Below, one piece after another: positions 1-13,100 of a stretch of DNA of 64,000 nt. Under the pieces are notes generated by a model. It worked only from the letters and a program-made list of their open reading frames with translations, had not been told where the DNA came from and did no database searches. Position 1 is the stretch's first letter; every line of letters starts with the position of its first letter. The translations under genes and the position numbers were made by a program. This stretch comes from Erodium maritimum. Lineage: Eukaryota; Streptophyta; Magnoliopsida; Geraniales; Geraniaceae. The stretch lies in assembly GCA_963921825.1 (NCBI GenBank), contig OY997591.1, positions 36,415,825 to 36,479,824 of the forward strand, read 5' to 3'.

Positions 1-2209
1 TTCCACCGTCTTGTTTGTGCAGTTTGAGTGTTGGCTTGCGTGGCGGTGTTCACGGTTGTGGACGGGTGTTCTAGGTTTCCCTCGCGTGAACAGGTGGGTT
101 GAGGTTTCCTTCACGTGAGTGGTTTATTTGAGGTTTACTTCACGTGAGTGGGTTATTTGAGGTTTCCTTATGTGATCGGGTTATTGGGGTATTGATAGTG
201 TGAGCAATGGTGTTTTACTGAATTGAGGACGTGTTTCCCGTGTCGAGGTTTATCCTACATGAGCGAGTACTGAGGTGTTGATAGCGTGAGTAGTGTGACG
301 TTTGGCATCAGGTTTGGAGTAGTGGTTTGCCCTGGTTAGATCGGTAAGTTTTTAGTGCTTTACTAGTATGCCATAATCGAACGGGTGTCCGTGGAGGTGA
401 GCATAACGCTCATCCCCTTTACTACTTTTCCCGCAAGGGACGAGTAGCGAACACTGGTTTGGTTGCGGAAAGTTATAAGTAAATGCATAGAGGACTGTGT
501 GAGGGTTGAACTAGACCTTACCGGGGTGACTAATGGAGTGGGTGTTCGGTCTCCGATTTGGGCGTCAGTTTCATTGGATGCCGGGATGTCACACTCGTTT
601 GTTCGTCGAGTTGGGTTGAGAGGTTGGGGCTGAGTTTAGAGCCGTTGAGTCCACCCCTGCGTCTAGACACGCCGGTTGGTGGTGGTGTGGTGTTGACTAG
701 GGTCTGTCGTGCCCGCGAAGTTAGAGAAGCGAGCTGATATAGGAAGTTCGAGAGAGGGCTCAAGAGCCCTGATGTTGGATCGAGTCCTCACCCCGAGGAT
801 TCGGGTGTGTTCGGAGTTGGTAAGCACGATAACGGTAGAGGAGCGAGGTCTTAGAGAGACCGTGAGGTTCCGTGAGGTTCGCCATCGACTGAGCTGGTGC
901 GTGTGTCCGCGGGAAGGATACTTACGGAATGACAACCTTTAACGTAATCTTGGGAATGGATTGGCTGGCGAAGTGCCGAGCCAATACCGACTGTTACTGG
1001 CGACGATCGATTTCAGATGTTCTCGGATTCATAAGAGCTTTAAGTACATCTCTTCCCAAGGAGACCTGAATACGCGCCAGCGACGATGAATGGGACTACT
1101 CGAGGAGTACGACTTTGAGCTACACTACCATCCGGGTAAGGCGAACGTGGTTGCTGACGCCCTGAGTAGGAAGTCGGTCCCGAGTCTTACTAGCATATCA
1201 GTCCGAGAGTGGGACATGATATGGGAACTGGGCACGCTCGGGTTGGAGCTAGAAGAGGTTACTGGCGACGTGGCTATGTACTTCTTGGTGACTCAGCACA
1301 CCCGGCTTGGCCGGGGGATAGAGCCATCAGTCGGTGGATGTCGAGACGACGGAGATCCAGGAGAGAGTTGCTGGCGGTGTTGAAGCCGAGGGCTGGCATC
1401 GTCGTGCTAATTGGGAGTTACGGTATCGTGGAGGTTTGTAGTGGAGCGGGATGCGGAGAGCGGTTGCGGAGTTGTTATCGCGGTGCCTCACTTGTCAAAA
1501 GGTGGGAGCCGAACAACAGCGTCCCGCTGGATTATTGCAGCCACTGCCGGTTGCACAGTGGAAATGGGGGCACGTCATGATGGGTGTCGTGAGCGGTTAG
1601 CCGAGTTCGCCTACAACAACAGCTTTCGGGCCAGTATCATGATGGCACCGTTCGAAGCGTTGTATGGTAGGCCGGGTCGATCGCCCGTGTGCTGGGCAGA
1701 AGAGAGGAATAAGAGTTTACTGGGTCTAGAACTAGACCGAGAGACAGCTGAGTCGGTTGTGCCGAAGCATGAGCGGTTGAAGACCGCGCAGAGTCAGCAG
1801 GAGCTATGCTGACAGACGGCGCCGACCTCTCGAGTCATAAATCAGTGCTCATGTATCCCTGGAGGTGAGTCCGAAAGGTGGACTAATGTGTTTCAACCGC
1901 GGCGGAGGCGGGTTAGCCCCGCGGTGTATCGGGCCTTTCGAGGTCTTGATTACGTCTTTGAGCGGGAAGATTTCGAGGTAATGGGTGATTTCTCGTTTAA
2001 GGAGAAACCGGTTTGGGAAATGGATCCACGGGAGCAGGTCCTGCGCGGAAAGGTTATCCGCTTAGAATGGGTGCAGTGGCGGCACCACGAGGCTGAGTCG
2101 ACTTAGGAACGTGAGGACGAGGTTCGCGCGAAGTACCCCGATCTATTAGACTCCTGAGGTACGTCTGGTTTAAATTTCGCGGAAGAAATTCCTTTAAGGG
2201 GGGGTAGAT

Positions 2210-5200
2210 TGTAAGAACCACTCCCGGTCAACGCTAGTCAAATCTGCGAAAAACAGGAAAATTTAAAAAATTTAAGCAGACACTTAAATGAACCCAAATA
2301 TGACCCCGAGGGTCATACCGGACATAAGTTGACCCCGATATCGACCAAAGGGAGTTCTGAGGGACTCAGGGCAACTTTCTGATCAGTTTCGGAAATGTTG
2401 ACTTTTCACTGGAAAAGTCAACTGAGCGACGTTTTGGTCCATTTAAGGATGTTTTGGGTCCAAAAAGCTTAGCCGTCGTCGCAGCGGTCTTAGTTGAGTC
2501 GTTTCCTTGTAGCCCGTGAAGTTTCGGAATTTCTTGGAAAAAGTGCCCGTTCGGGGCTCGAGACGGCCGAATTTCGCGAATCTGATTGGAAAATATCTCA
2601 AAGATATTTTGCAAAAGGTGTGGGACCCACTTGCCACATGTCAAATATGTGGTGGTGTTAGGTTTCTTGAACAAAACAAAAGGACACTACTTGATGGCTA
2701 CTTTTACAATTTAAGTATTAGTTGTGTTTTTAAAACAAAACAAAAAGGAAGCAAATGGTGTAGTCTCGGCCATTTAGAAAAAAAGGGGAGAGAAGTAGAG
2801 AGAGAAAGTGGAGAGAGGAAAGAAAGGAGAAAGGGGAGAAAAAGAGAAGAAAGCTTGGGCTTTTGCTATTTTCCCGTCGTTCCGACCGGTGGATCGTCTC
2901 GACGATCAAAGAATCGAACTCCCATCGACATTCTCTACGGTGAGCAACTAATCGATTTTCGTTTTGATACGTTTGAAAGTTAGGATTTGGGGTTTAAATG
3001 GGTTAAATATGGATGAGTCGAGGTGTTGGGTTCGTTGGGAACATTTTGGAGCGAAAAGGAACATTTTTCGTTGTGGCCGTGTGGGGCCCACTTGGTCGGG
3101 CCTCGGGTTTTTCGTGTTCGGGTAGTCTTGGACGATCCCCAAGTCGATAATTCACACCCGGAACGAATTATGGAATTAAATTGTGAAAGTTAGAAATTTC
3201 GGGTTTAGAAACTTGAAACGCTAATTAAATTACTCGGAAGTCGGAATTGGATTCCGTCGAGTGCATAGGAACCCTTGAATTATTCTAAGACCGTAGAAAC
3301 GAAAACGGGAATTTTCGGAGCCCCGGAAGGGCGTTTTCAAAACCCGGGCAGATTCGCCATGTCGGGCGAATCGGGCCTTTCCGGGTCCAATATCGACAAT
3401 GTCGAGTAATTGGGGAGTTTGGGAGTGATCGACATTGTCGGGGTTACTTTTGGGCGTCAGGTTTATTAAAATTCAGCATTATGCCTGCAAGCTTAAAATC
3501 GTTTAAAATTGTGTTCTTTTAGATCGTGTTGTGGACCGAGGCAAAGGAAAGCTAGGCGAGTGACGGAGATCACGCCGGGGCTTATTTGGGCACTTTTGGA
3601 GAACACGCACGAGGTAGGGAAAAGTAGCCGGATCTCGGCCCTGACTAGGGAAAGTTAACAGTAGAATTGCATGTGACACTTGGGTGTCGTGGGTTAATTA
3701 GGTTTATCGAATATTAGAAAGGCATGATACGAGAACGTAGCGAATATTGGAAATGCATGGGACACTTAGTAGTGTCGTAGGAGCAGAGAACTTAGCGTTA
3801 TTAGAATTACTGGAGGCATATGACCATGCCCGGAGGTTGATTGCGAACTTATCGAGATTAGGAGTACTGGAGGCGTATGACCATGCTCGGAGCTTGTTTG
3901 TGAAACTGTTGATATTAGGACTGTTGGAGGCATTGGTTATGCCGGAGGTTGATTTGTGTATGTTGTGTCTTGGGTGGCCATGAGAACCCGTACTTCACTG
4001 TTGTGTCTTGGGTGGCCATGAGAGCCCGTACTTTATTGTTGTTTCTTGGGTGGCCATGAGAGCCCGTACTTTAATGTTGTGTCTTGGGTGGCCATGAGAG
4101 CCCGTACTTTACTGTTGTGTCTTGGGTGGCCATGAGAGCCCGTACTTTACTGTTGTGTTTTGGGTGGCCATGAGAGCCTGTACTTTACTGTTGTGTCTTG
4201 GGTGGCCATGAGTGCCCGTGGGGTTGTCGAACCCGTGTCTTTATGGTTGGTGTGTCTTGGGAGGCCGTGAGTGCCCGTGGGGTTGTCGAACCCGTGTCTT
4301 TATTGTTGGTGTGTCTTGGGAGGCCATGAGTGCCCGTGGGGTTGTTGAACACGTGTCGTTACTGTCGATGTATCTTGGGTGGCCATGAGTGCCTGTGGGG
4401 TTGTTGAGCCCGTGAGTTATGGTTGGTGTGTCTTGGGAGGCCGTGAGTGCGCGTGGGGTTGTTGAGCCCGTGAGTTATGGTTGGTGTGTCTTGGGAGGCC
4501 GTGAGTGCCCGTGGGGTTGTTGAGCCCGTGAGTTATGGTTGGTGTGTCTTGGGAGGCCGTGAGTGCCCGTGGGGTTGTTGAGTCCGTGTTTTACCGTTGG
4601 TGTCTTGGGTGGCCATGAGTGCCTGTGGAGTGTACAACCGGTCTTGTTGATGTTTGTTGAATTTTGCTTGTGATTGTGATTGTGTTTGCCCGAGGTTAGT
4701 GACCCGACTTCGTGTCGGGAAGTGGTGTGGAATTTGGCTGTCTTACCTGACAGGGATCGGTAAGTTGCGAGCGTTCTTTGGCTGGCCTAACCGAGTTCGA
4801 GTCTCGGGAGGTTGCGAGCGTTCTTTGGCTTGCTTAACCGAGTTCGAGTCTCGGGAGGTTGTGAGCATTTTTAGGCGATGAGAGGATAGCTTCCCTTCCG
4901 ACTAGCTATTGGAAAAGCAGCGCTGTATATATCGCCAACTGGTCGACCGCCTGGAGCCTGACAGGGATCGGCAAAGCGCGTGGGGCAGGCTCGAGCCTAG
5001 CCGGTTAGCAACCGGCACTAAGCAGCTCACAGGAGTGTGATCCTTTGTGATCTTGTTTGGTGTGCGATCCTTTGTGATCTTGGGTGTTGCGTGGTGGTCT
5101 ATCGTGTCTTTGGAGGAGGTCGTAAATCGTTGTGTCAAGTCTACTTTACGTGTCCGGTGTTGAGTCGGCTGAGGGAAGTATAAGTGTGTGGGTGTCGGTC

Positions 5201-5603
5201 GGGTTACTTGAGTTTGGGGATAGTGATCCCTGGTGTTGAGTTGGTTGTTGGTGTTACCGGCATTGTCTGCTAAGTATGTCGTAGTCAGTCCGTTATCTGT
5301 GGTGGTGAGCGAACGCTCACCCCTAGCTGCTTTTCCTACAGGTACCGGTCGCAGGTTGGACTAGGTGAGGTTCTGAAGCTTGAAGAGCTAGGAGCGGGGT
5401 TCTAGGTTTACTTTGAGTCTAGCGACGTGTACCTTGCTTTTTGTCCAATTGTTGGGACGTACCTTTAAGTTGTAAATGATTAAATGATTATTTTTGATGA
5501 ACAAATGGCGATTTTAAAGTGGTTTATGTAAAAGGTTTCAAAATGTTTTAATGTTTTAAATGTTCGCGTCCTGAGTTCGGTTTACTGAAATTGGGACGTG
5601 ACA
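2210..5603 (+). repeat. 3' LTR of the Ty3/gypsy remnant (3.4 kb)
   Basis: The LTR starts TGTAAGAACC directly after the polypurine tract and ends GGGACGTGACA, so it has TG...CA ends. It is related to the LTRs at 39261-42260, 48035-51049 and 62424-64000; all share the CCGGTCAACGC-type start and the AATTTTCGGAGCCCCGGAAG block. Its right edge abuts sequence that reads as an exon of a minus-strand gene (5604-7515), so the element inserted in that gene. The left partner of the target duplication is outside the window. Confidence 0.85.
3963..4625 (+). repeat. Tandem minisatellite inside the LTR
   Basis: Two adjoining tandem arrays share the core CTTGGGTGGCCATGAG. The first, about 3963-4190, has six copies of a 38-bp unit. 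The second, about 4191-4610, has about seven copies of a longer unit of about 56-60 bp containing GCCCGTGGGGTTGTTGAG. The same core, reverse complemented, forms arrays in the LTRs of the 39-51 kb element, so the minisatellite is an inherited LTR feature that expands independently in each copy. Confidence 0.9.
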
Positions 5604-7515
5604 CTAACACGTGGAGGACCCTCCGTCTGTATGTGACCCACTCCAAATGCAACACACTGTATTTCATCACCGACTCTTCTGTTCACCAATGCAGTATTCC
5701 ATCCAATCAAAGAGGGCCACACCCTAGGAACCTCACACGTGCTGACTTCAACACGATCAAGATAAAACAACTGCATCATTCAAAGAAAAACACATGTCAC
5801 ATGACTATAACATAACAGTTTATTAAATATAAAATGCAACACGTTAAAATGAAAAATAAACTTACCAACAAGAAAGTAATTGGTCCAGAAAAATTCCTTG
5901 AACCTTCAATTTGTTTTAACCAGGTTTTTTAGTATCCACAAGTCTCTTGACTAAAAACTTGCACCAATTAAAATCTTGTATGTGAGATACATCAACAATA
6001 GATCGGAAGCATGACTGATTCACATAACCGTCAGTCCCCGAATCGATCATGCAAGTCACAAACAACATCATGAAGTTTCTTTTGAAATCATCTCCCCCTT
6101 TAATTTGCGTCTTCATCTGATCAACCAACTCTGCTTACTAGTGATAAGACGCTTGATCTCGCCTTTGTCTTTTGTATCAAACTGTCGCTGCCACAATTTA
6201 AGTTCATCAGTGCACAGGGTGGCCCACTTATCGACTATGACGTCGTGCACACCATTTGGAATGCCAAAAGTTTCATGCACTTCCTTCTCTGTGATACACA
6301 ATTTGGCATCTGGAAATTCCAATGATGAGCTAAGGTGGTTATACTTAGACACCAGGTAGTATCCAATCTTGCTTGGAATGATCTTCCCAGCCAAATGAAG
6401 AATGTGCCCAAACCCAATTTCCCGCACTGCTTCTTGTTGGTGTTTATTCAAACTCTCCACCAACTCAACCAATCTCTTTGGAGATGACCTGGTCTTCAAA
6501 ACATCATCCACGCCAACCTTATCAGATAACGAAACAACTCTATCAGACTCACAACCCTTGGTGCGCTTAACATTCTTCTTCTCAACAGCTAATTCTCCAC
6601 CTTTCTTCTTTCCGGCTTTACCAGGTTGGACAGCTACATCGAGACATCCACGAACCTCAGCTACCTTCTTCTTCTTAATTAGAAGTCTTCGTTTATCTTT
6701 ATTGTTAATAGACTTCTGCTCCTTCAACATATTAGCAAGAGTCGTATTTCCTTCACCAACATCAGCCTCTGTGGATGACCTATCCATTAAAAGAAGAGGT
6801 ACCACTGTATCCAGAGTTTTATCTATAATTCGCAAACAAGGGTTAGCATTTAAGCAAAACAGACAATATACAAAAACATTGAATATTCGCAAGAAAGAAA
6901 AACAGTGCCCGCAAACAAGATACTATATGTACGCAAAACATAAATTCACTATCCGCAACTAGATAAATCTAATTCGCATAACATATATTCACTATCCGCA
7001 AACAAGGTACAACATATTATCAAAACAAGTCAATCAATAACAGGGTATGCATCAACTACCAAACACATCTGCAAACCAAAATGTGCATATTTGCATACAA
7101 TAAACCTACGCACATATCAAATGCAGGATTATTCAAAACTGTTTCTCAAACCAGAGTGCGCACACTCGCAAAACATAAATTCTTTATCCGCAAATTAGGT
7201 AAAGAATACTCGCAAAACATAAATTCATTATTCGCAAAACAGAAAAACAATGTCCGCAAAACAACACAGAAACCCCAAAACCTCAGCCAACAACTTGGTT
7301 TTCCTCAAAAGTAGATCAAAATCATCTCATAGTTGAATAATTTCATGGTAGTTTCATTATTGAGTTGAAATGGTGTACACTAAAAGCAAAACACAAGCAC
7401 TCTGAAAACATAGCAACTATAAAAAATCCGCAAACTACAAACATTATATTCTCAAATTACCTGATTCGGTGTCCCTGTTGCAAAATGTTGTAGATTCAGC
7501 AACCTTGTTCTTCAT
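5604..7515 (-). pseudogene. 5' part of a multi-exon plant gene, cut off by an LTR
   Basis: Exon 1 is 7515-7461: an ATG, then MKNKVAESTTFCNRDTES, ending at a CAG|GTAATT donor. The acceptor ATTATAG at 6823-6825 joins it in frame to exon 2 (6822 to about 6113), which continues DKTLDTVVPLLLMDRSS. The exon 2 N-terminus is lysine-rich; then comes a folded segment with SPKRLVELVESLNKHQ, REIGFGHILHL and TEKEVHETFGIPNG. Further blocks are about 6127-5921 (GGDDFKRNFMMLF, NWCKFLVKRL) and 5770-5604 (LFYLDRVEVSTCEVPRVW) after a TGCAG acceptor. From memory, these blocks resemble the N-terminal region of plant proteins that carry DUF1985-like and Ulp1-protease domains, often linked to Mutator-like elements. 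The reading frame changes at 6113-6128 and the last two blocks do not join cleanly, so decay or unrecognised introns are likely. The gene stops at the LTR edge. Confidence 0.6.
6880..7290 (-). repeat. Degenerate short repeat in intron 1
   Basis: Within the 638-bp first intron (6823-7460) a motif close to CGCAAAACATAAATTC, followed by ACTATCCGCAA, recurs about five times at irregular spacing (about 6930, 6975, 7165, 7205, 7240). The spacers are also rich in CGCAAA words. It has no coding potential and looks like decayed tandem duplication. Confidence 0.6.
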
Positions 7516-8427
7516 TCTCTACAAACGGATTACTATAATCAAAAAGCTAAATAACCAAACGAACAAGATTGAATCAAAACCCTAAAACACCAAAAATTGT
7601 AACTCACCACAATGAACTATTGAAATTCACTTCGAAATCGCGCAGAAGACGAAAATCAAGGCAATGGAAGCTCAAAAAATCAGATTCCGAAATGTTCGTT
7701 TCGCTAAAAACTCGATTCTGCAAGTGTTTTGGTGAGCACGAAACGTTTCTGCGCGAACGGGTAGATAAAAGTACGTTTATACCCCCGAACCATAGCAAAT
7801 TAGTTAAAATAAATCCCATGCGCGACTTATTTACGACGCGTGCCACTGATGACGCGTTCAAATCTGCGCCATCGTGAAATTCACATCGGACGATCATCAC
7901 GCAGTGCGCACCGGACAGTAGTCCTTCTGGGCTTTAGGCTATTGAATTAGTGGTCTTGCGCGGTTTATGAATTGTCCAATTCTTGGAGCACCGTTTCTTA
8001 TATACGTTAGTTGGCACGAAATTGCAAGACTCGGTCGCATGGCATGGCATAACCACAGTCTGCTACTTTCTTAAGTAGAGAAATGGCATGGCCGCCGGAA
8101 AAGAAATGGAAGTTTGGGGGTATTGACTGAATACGGCAAATTTGGGGGTATGATATCCCGAAAAGTGTGCCAATCTTAGGCCTGCAGGCCTAGGACATAA
8201 AGTCGACAGTGAATGGGCAGATTCGATTCGGAAGGGAAGACCAACACGTTATGTTGATTAATTGAATTACAGAATATTAAGATATTATATGCCGAAAAAA
8301 GTGATAACTGAAGGTTGAAGAGGGTTAGGAAAAAAACGTTTGCCCTAGGTTATAGGGATAAGGTTTGTTTGTATTGAGTCTTCACCGCCGGCACCGTTAA
8401 ACCCTAACATTCAGAACAACCCGAGTT
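7516..8427 (-). promoter_or_regulatory. 5' leader and upstream region of the truncated gene
   Basis: Upstream of the ATG at 7515 there is a likely leader intron: a GTG|GTGAGT donor near 7608-7604 and a TTGATTATAG acceptor near 7535. Beyond about 7900 I see no further gene. Around 8095-8165 two copies of a TTTGGGGGTAT word lie 40 bp apart; these could belong to a terminal repeat of a DNA transposon, but I cannot find a partner. Confidence 0.3.
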
Positions 8428-8432
8428 GTTTG

Positions 8433-10120
8433 TGTTGGGTCTCGAGGTAGAATTGGAGATGAACCAACTCGCAGCGGAAAATCAAGGAAAACCAAGAGAC
8501 GATTAAAACCATGAAACAACTAACAAAGAATGGATTCACAAGAGAAAAATTCAGCACTACTTCTTACCAAAACAATAACAGCGGGTAACGAATGGTTGAC
8601 TTGAGTCTTCAAGACGCCTACGTATCCACATGAGAATCAAAGCCACGTAGTTCTTCTCTTTGAGGACTAAAGAACACAAACATGGAGGTGGGAGCTTGCC
8701 AAACCCGAAATTGCAAGGGAAGAGGGAGAGAAGTTGTGTTTCCTATTCTTGTCTTGTGTTTGTTATGTTGAAAAAAGATGACTTAAACATAACAAAACCC
8801 ATACTTGTCCAACTAAAAGCATGGGACAAGTATGGTGTCAAGTAAGGTGTAAATAGGACAAAGTATGGCAAGACAAGATTGGGTTAGGTGGTGAATCACC
8901 AACACCTTAATCCTTGTCTTGCTTACTTAGTACTAATTAATCAAGACTTGATTAATTAGTTCCATGGGTCTTGGTTGCATGGGCCTTTCATGGGCCTCTT
9001 GGAACATGGCCCGTGGCCATTTCGAACGAGGTCCCGTGATTCGCTCATCGCCTCCAAGCCTTCCATACTGGAAATGTCCAACATTATCCGACGCGATCAA
9101 TCCCAAGACTCCAAGCCTTGTCTCGATCCGTAAAGTCATATTCACTTACGGGCACATGACCCAAAACCCAGTTTTGGTCATGTCACTAAACAACTCCCTT
9201 TTGGCCATTCTCCATAAATGTGTCAATGAGTTTCATCCTCCGGTGTGACCCTTAGGTTTATGCATGTCAATAGATCAACGTAAAATCCCATTTTACTTGA
9301 TCCTAATTAAGTGGCAACTAACGACACTTTAGTATTGCCTGACACTGCATAACGAATCGACCCTGTCGATTCTAACCTTTCCGTCATCCTTGTCATTATC
9401 CTTTTATCTCCGATATCCTGATTGAGATAAGGCATAGAGCCGTCATCCTTATTATTCTCACTCATTGTTCCTTGATATGTGAGATGACTGAAGATATGAT
9501 ACCCAATATCATGTGCATGGCCATGCTATTCTTTCAGTCACTCTCGATCAAGCGGCCGAGAACCGATATCTTTCTCATACCTTAGTATGAGGGATAAATC
9601 CCTTAGCCGTCTTTCGTGTCACTCATATAACCCGTCCCCAAGCCAATCCTTGCCGTTATGGAAGCCCTGTTACGGACAATGTTAGGCTCAGGTCAAACTC
9701 AGTTGTTGACTACATAGCGATCACAAAGACTCCTTGGTCTAAGGATACATGACAAGCTACGACACTAAATATGTTCATGACTTAATCTATGGCACATATT
9801 CAGGGCGGGTCATCCAATATCATGTCCCACATGATATCTATGATCAGACTCCGGAATCTCATTCCAATGACTAATAGAACGTGAGCCATAAAGAGTCATC
9901 TTTCATACTAGTCGCTTCTAGTGAAGCTTTGTTGACTAGGGACCCATCGAGTGTGATCTATCTCGATCTATGGTTCTATTCGCATTGTGGGCATAGGTCA
10001 GAGCACACATCGATATATAACTCCAACACATAAGTAATATAAAGCCGCTTTAATATTATTGCTAACGATGATATATACATTTGGACATTTAGGATTGAAC
10101 TACGGGCACTAATACTAACA
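8433..10120 (-). repeat. 3' LTR of the copia element
   Basis: On the plus strand it runs from TGTTGGGTCTCG to CACTAATACTAACA. It matches 15179-16866 along its full length with about 3-5 percent mismatches by eye. Related copies lie at 37232-38918, 56974-57984 (inverted), 59040-60463 and 62207-62423. Confidence 0.92.
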
Positions 10121-13100
10121 GTCTCCAACTTTCCCTAGTTCCAATCTAAACTCCAATATGTCCATATCGACTTTACATGTCTAACATGTTTAGGCCGCGA
10201 CAGTTCCTTAGTCAAAGGGTTGGCTATGTTATCATCCGTTGCAATATAGGTTATCTTCACTTCACCTCAGTTCAGTATTTCTCTGATTAGGTGGATACGC
10301 CGTAGTACATGTTTGGATTGTTATGCGATCTGGGCTTTTAGCTTGCGCAATGACCCTTGTGTTTTCGCAAAATGGATTCACCGGGCTGGATGGGTTTTTA
10401 ATTACACCCAACCCTACCGTAAATTTCCGAATCCACATAGCCTCCTCAGCTGCCTCTGCAGCATCCATGTACTTGGCCTCTGTCGTAGATTCGGTAATGG
10501 TATCTTGCTTTATGCTCTCCCAGCAAAAGCTCTGCCATTCAGCATAAACACATATCCTGACTTACTTCTAAAGTCATCTGGATTTTTCTTGTAAAACTAG
10601 TGTCTACTCATCCTTCGACGACTAGTTCAACATCATCTTTCCCCCGGGTTAGACTGATGTCTACTGGTACAACATAAGGCTTACGAGACGTCCGGTCTCA
10701 TACATGTCATGGCGTATATGATCGATCCTGCCCCCATGCGCATAGGATTCTCATCATCCTTTTCAGCTCATCATGTGTCTTAGGACAATGAGTCTTGCTG
10801 AGATGAATGCCATGACTAGTGGGTAAGAGTCCTTTCTTTGAATCGAGCATTAAGAACCTACTCAATGCCTTGTTCACATAGGTTCCCTAACTTAAATCCA
10901 AGACCCTCTTGGTGCGATCTCTACATATCTTAATTCTTAAGATATAAGAAGCATCGCCTAAGTCCTTTAATGAAAACACTTCCTCAACCAAGCTTTAGTC
11001 TCGTGAAAGGTTGGGATGTCATTTTCAATGAGAACCAGAAAGGTAATCTTGCTCCCACTGACCTTCTTATAAACGCAAGATTCATCCTCATTCTTGATTA
11101 AGCCAAATCCAATTACATCTTCATCAAAACGAAGGATCCAACTCCGAGAAGTTCGTTTCAATCCATAAATGGATTTCAACAACTTATAAATCTTTCCCTT
11201 ATTCTTCGGATCATCAAAACCTTTGGGCTGAGACATACAAACGTACTCAGTCAAATTTCCATTTAAGAAAGCGGTTTTGACATCCACTTGCCATATCTCG
11301 TAATTATGATACGCAGTTATGTCACGAAGAATTTGGATCGATTTTGACCATAGCCATTAGGGAGAAGGTTTCCTCATAGTCAATCCATTGGATCTGCCTA
11401 TAACCTTTCGCCACCAATTGAGCTTTGTAGGTCAGAGGGTTGCCGTCCATGTCCATCTTCACCTTGAAGATCCATTTGCATCTGGTGGTCCTCACACCAT
11501 TGATGGGATCAACCAGTTCCCAGACTCGGTTGTCTGACATGGATTGCATTTCCTCCCTCATGGCTCCCACCCATAACTCGGAGTCGGGCCCATCCACGAC
11601 TTCCTGAAAGGTGGCTGGATCATCGTGATCCACAATGACTTCTTGTAGGTGGACGATTGATCCTTTCAGATCGCCTTGGACCTTCCGGAATTGTAACATG
11701 AATTGGTTCTTACTCTACGACCATCTCTGGCTCCCTTTCTACAGGGTTGTCAATTGGTTTAGACGGATCTATACCATCCTGAATTTCTTCGAGATGCATA
11801 GTCCTCCCAATGACGTCTTTGAAACAAAAATCCTTTTCCATAAAGAACCCACCCCAAGCGACGAACATCGTGTTCTCACTGGGTTTGTAGAAGTAGTATC
11901 CCCTTGTTGCTTTGGGATACCCCCACGAAGTTGCATATCTTAGATCTTCGTTCGAGCTTAGTCGAAACCAAATGTTTCACATAAGCCTCGCAACCACAAA
12001 TCTTTAGGAAGGACAAAGTGGGTATCTTCCCATGCCATTTCTAAAATGGTGTCCCTTCCATAGCCTTCGTTGGAGCCTGATTCACTATGAATGCGGTCGT
12101 CTCTAGAGCATAACCCCAGAAAGAGATTGGGAGATCAGTCCAACTAATCATGGAACGGACCATTGTCTAACAATGTCCGAATTCTCCTTTTGGCTACACC
12201 TTTCAACTACAGTGTCCTAGGAGGAGTCCATTCCAAAAGGATCCCATTCTCTTTTAGATGATCTAATAACTCTGTGGTCAATTATTTTCCACCTCGATCT
12301 AATCGAAGTGCCTTAATACCTTTGTCGAGGTGGTTTTCTACTTTAGTCTTAAACTCTTTGAATTTATCAAAAGCTTCAGACTTATGTCTCACTGAATAGA
12401 CATAACCATATTTACTGTAATCATCAGTAAATGTGATAAAGTAGCTAAAACTCCTCCTGGCAAGTGAACTTATTGGTCTATACACATTTGAGTGTATCAT
12501 CCCCAATAATTCACCCGCCCATTCATCGCGATCGATAAAGGGCACTTTAGTCATTTTGCCCATCAAACAAACCTTGCACTTATCGATCGAATGGAATTCG
12601 AATGAACCTGAAAGCCCGCACTTCTGAAGTGCTGATAGGCACTTTTTGTTTATGCGGCCCAAATGACAGTGCCATAACAGAGTTAGGTTTAAATCGTTGG
12701 ATTTAGACCTCTTGGTATTAACGTAATATATAGAACTTGACGCATTGTTACCCATATCTAATATGTACAATCCTCCAACCAAGTCAGTAGTTGTATAAAA
12801 CATATCATTGCATAGAACATTGAAAACTCCATTTCCAATATTAACATTATATCCTTCCTTGTCAAACACGGATACAAATATAATATTCCTACTAAAAGTA
12901 GGTATGCAATATACATTATACAATACTAAGACAAGGCCACTTGGCAAAGCAAGACTCATGGATCCTACAACAGTTTCCACAACTCGGAGGTCCACTTCGT
13001 GCTTTCCAAACCTCTCCTACTTTCAACCACCATATATTAGTGCATGTGTGAGATTCAGTCCTGGTATCTAATACCCATGAATCTTTGGACGTAGAGAGGT

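Larger units (their letters stand above)
1..5603 (+). mobile_element. Degraded Ty3/gypsy (Tekay/Del-like) remnant with 3' LTR
   Basis: This is a fossil LTR retrotransposon on the plus strand, cut by the left edge of the window. Positions 1-545 resemble the distal part of an LTR of this family: they share the stretch with GAGC..CGCTCA and the CTTTTCC run that also occurs near 5310-5340. From about 560 to 2160 there are short, strongly decayed pieces of pol that match the better preserved minus-strand relative at 39261-51049: protease, the RNase H end, integrase, and a C-terminal chromodomain-like piece around 1890-2110. A purine-rich tract at about 2192-2206 precedes the 3' LTR. The coding region is heavily deleted and broken many times. 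It is clearly older than the 39-51 kb copy. Confidence 0.85.

Noticed and set aside
8095-8165. Paired TTTGGGGGTAT words as a DNA transposon end
   Set aside because: No matching inverted partner or target duplication could be found in the window.
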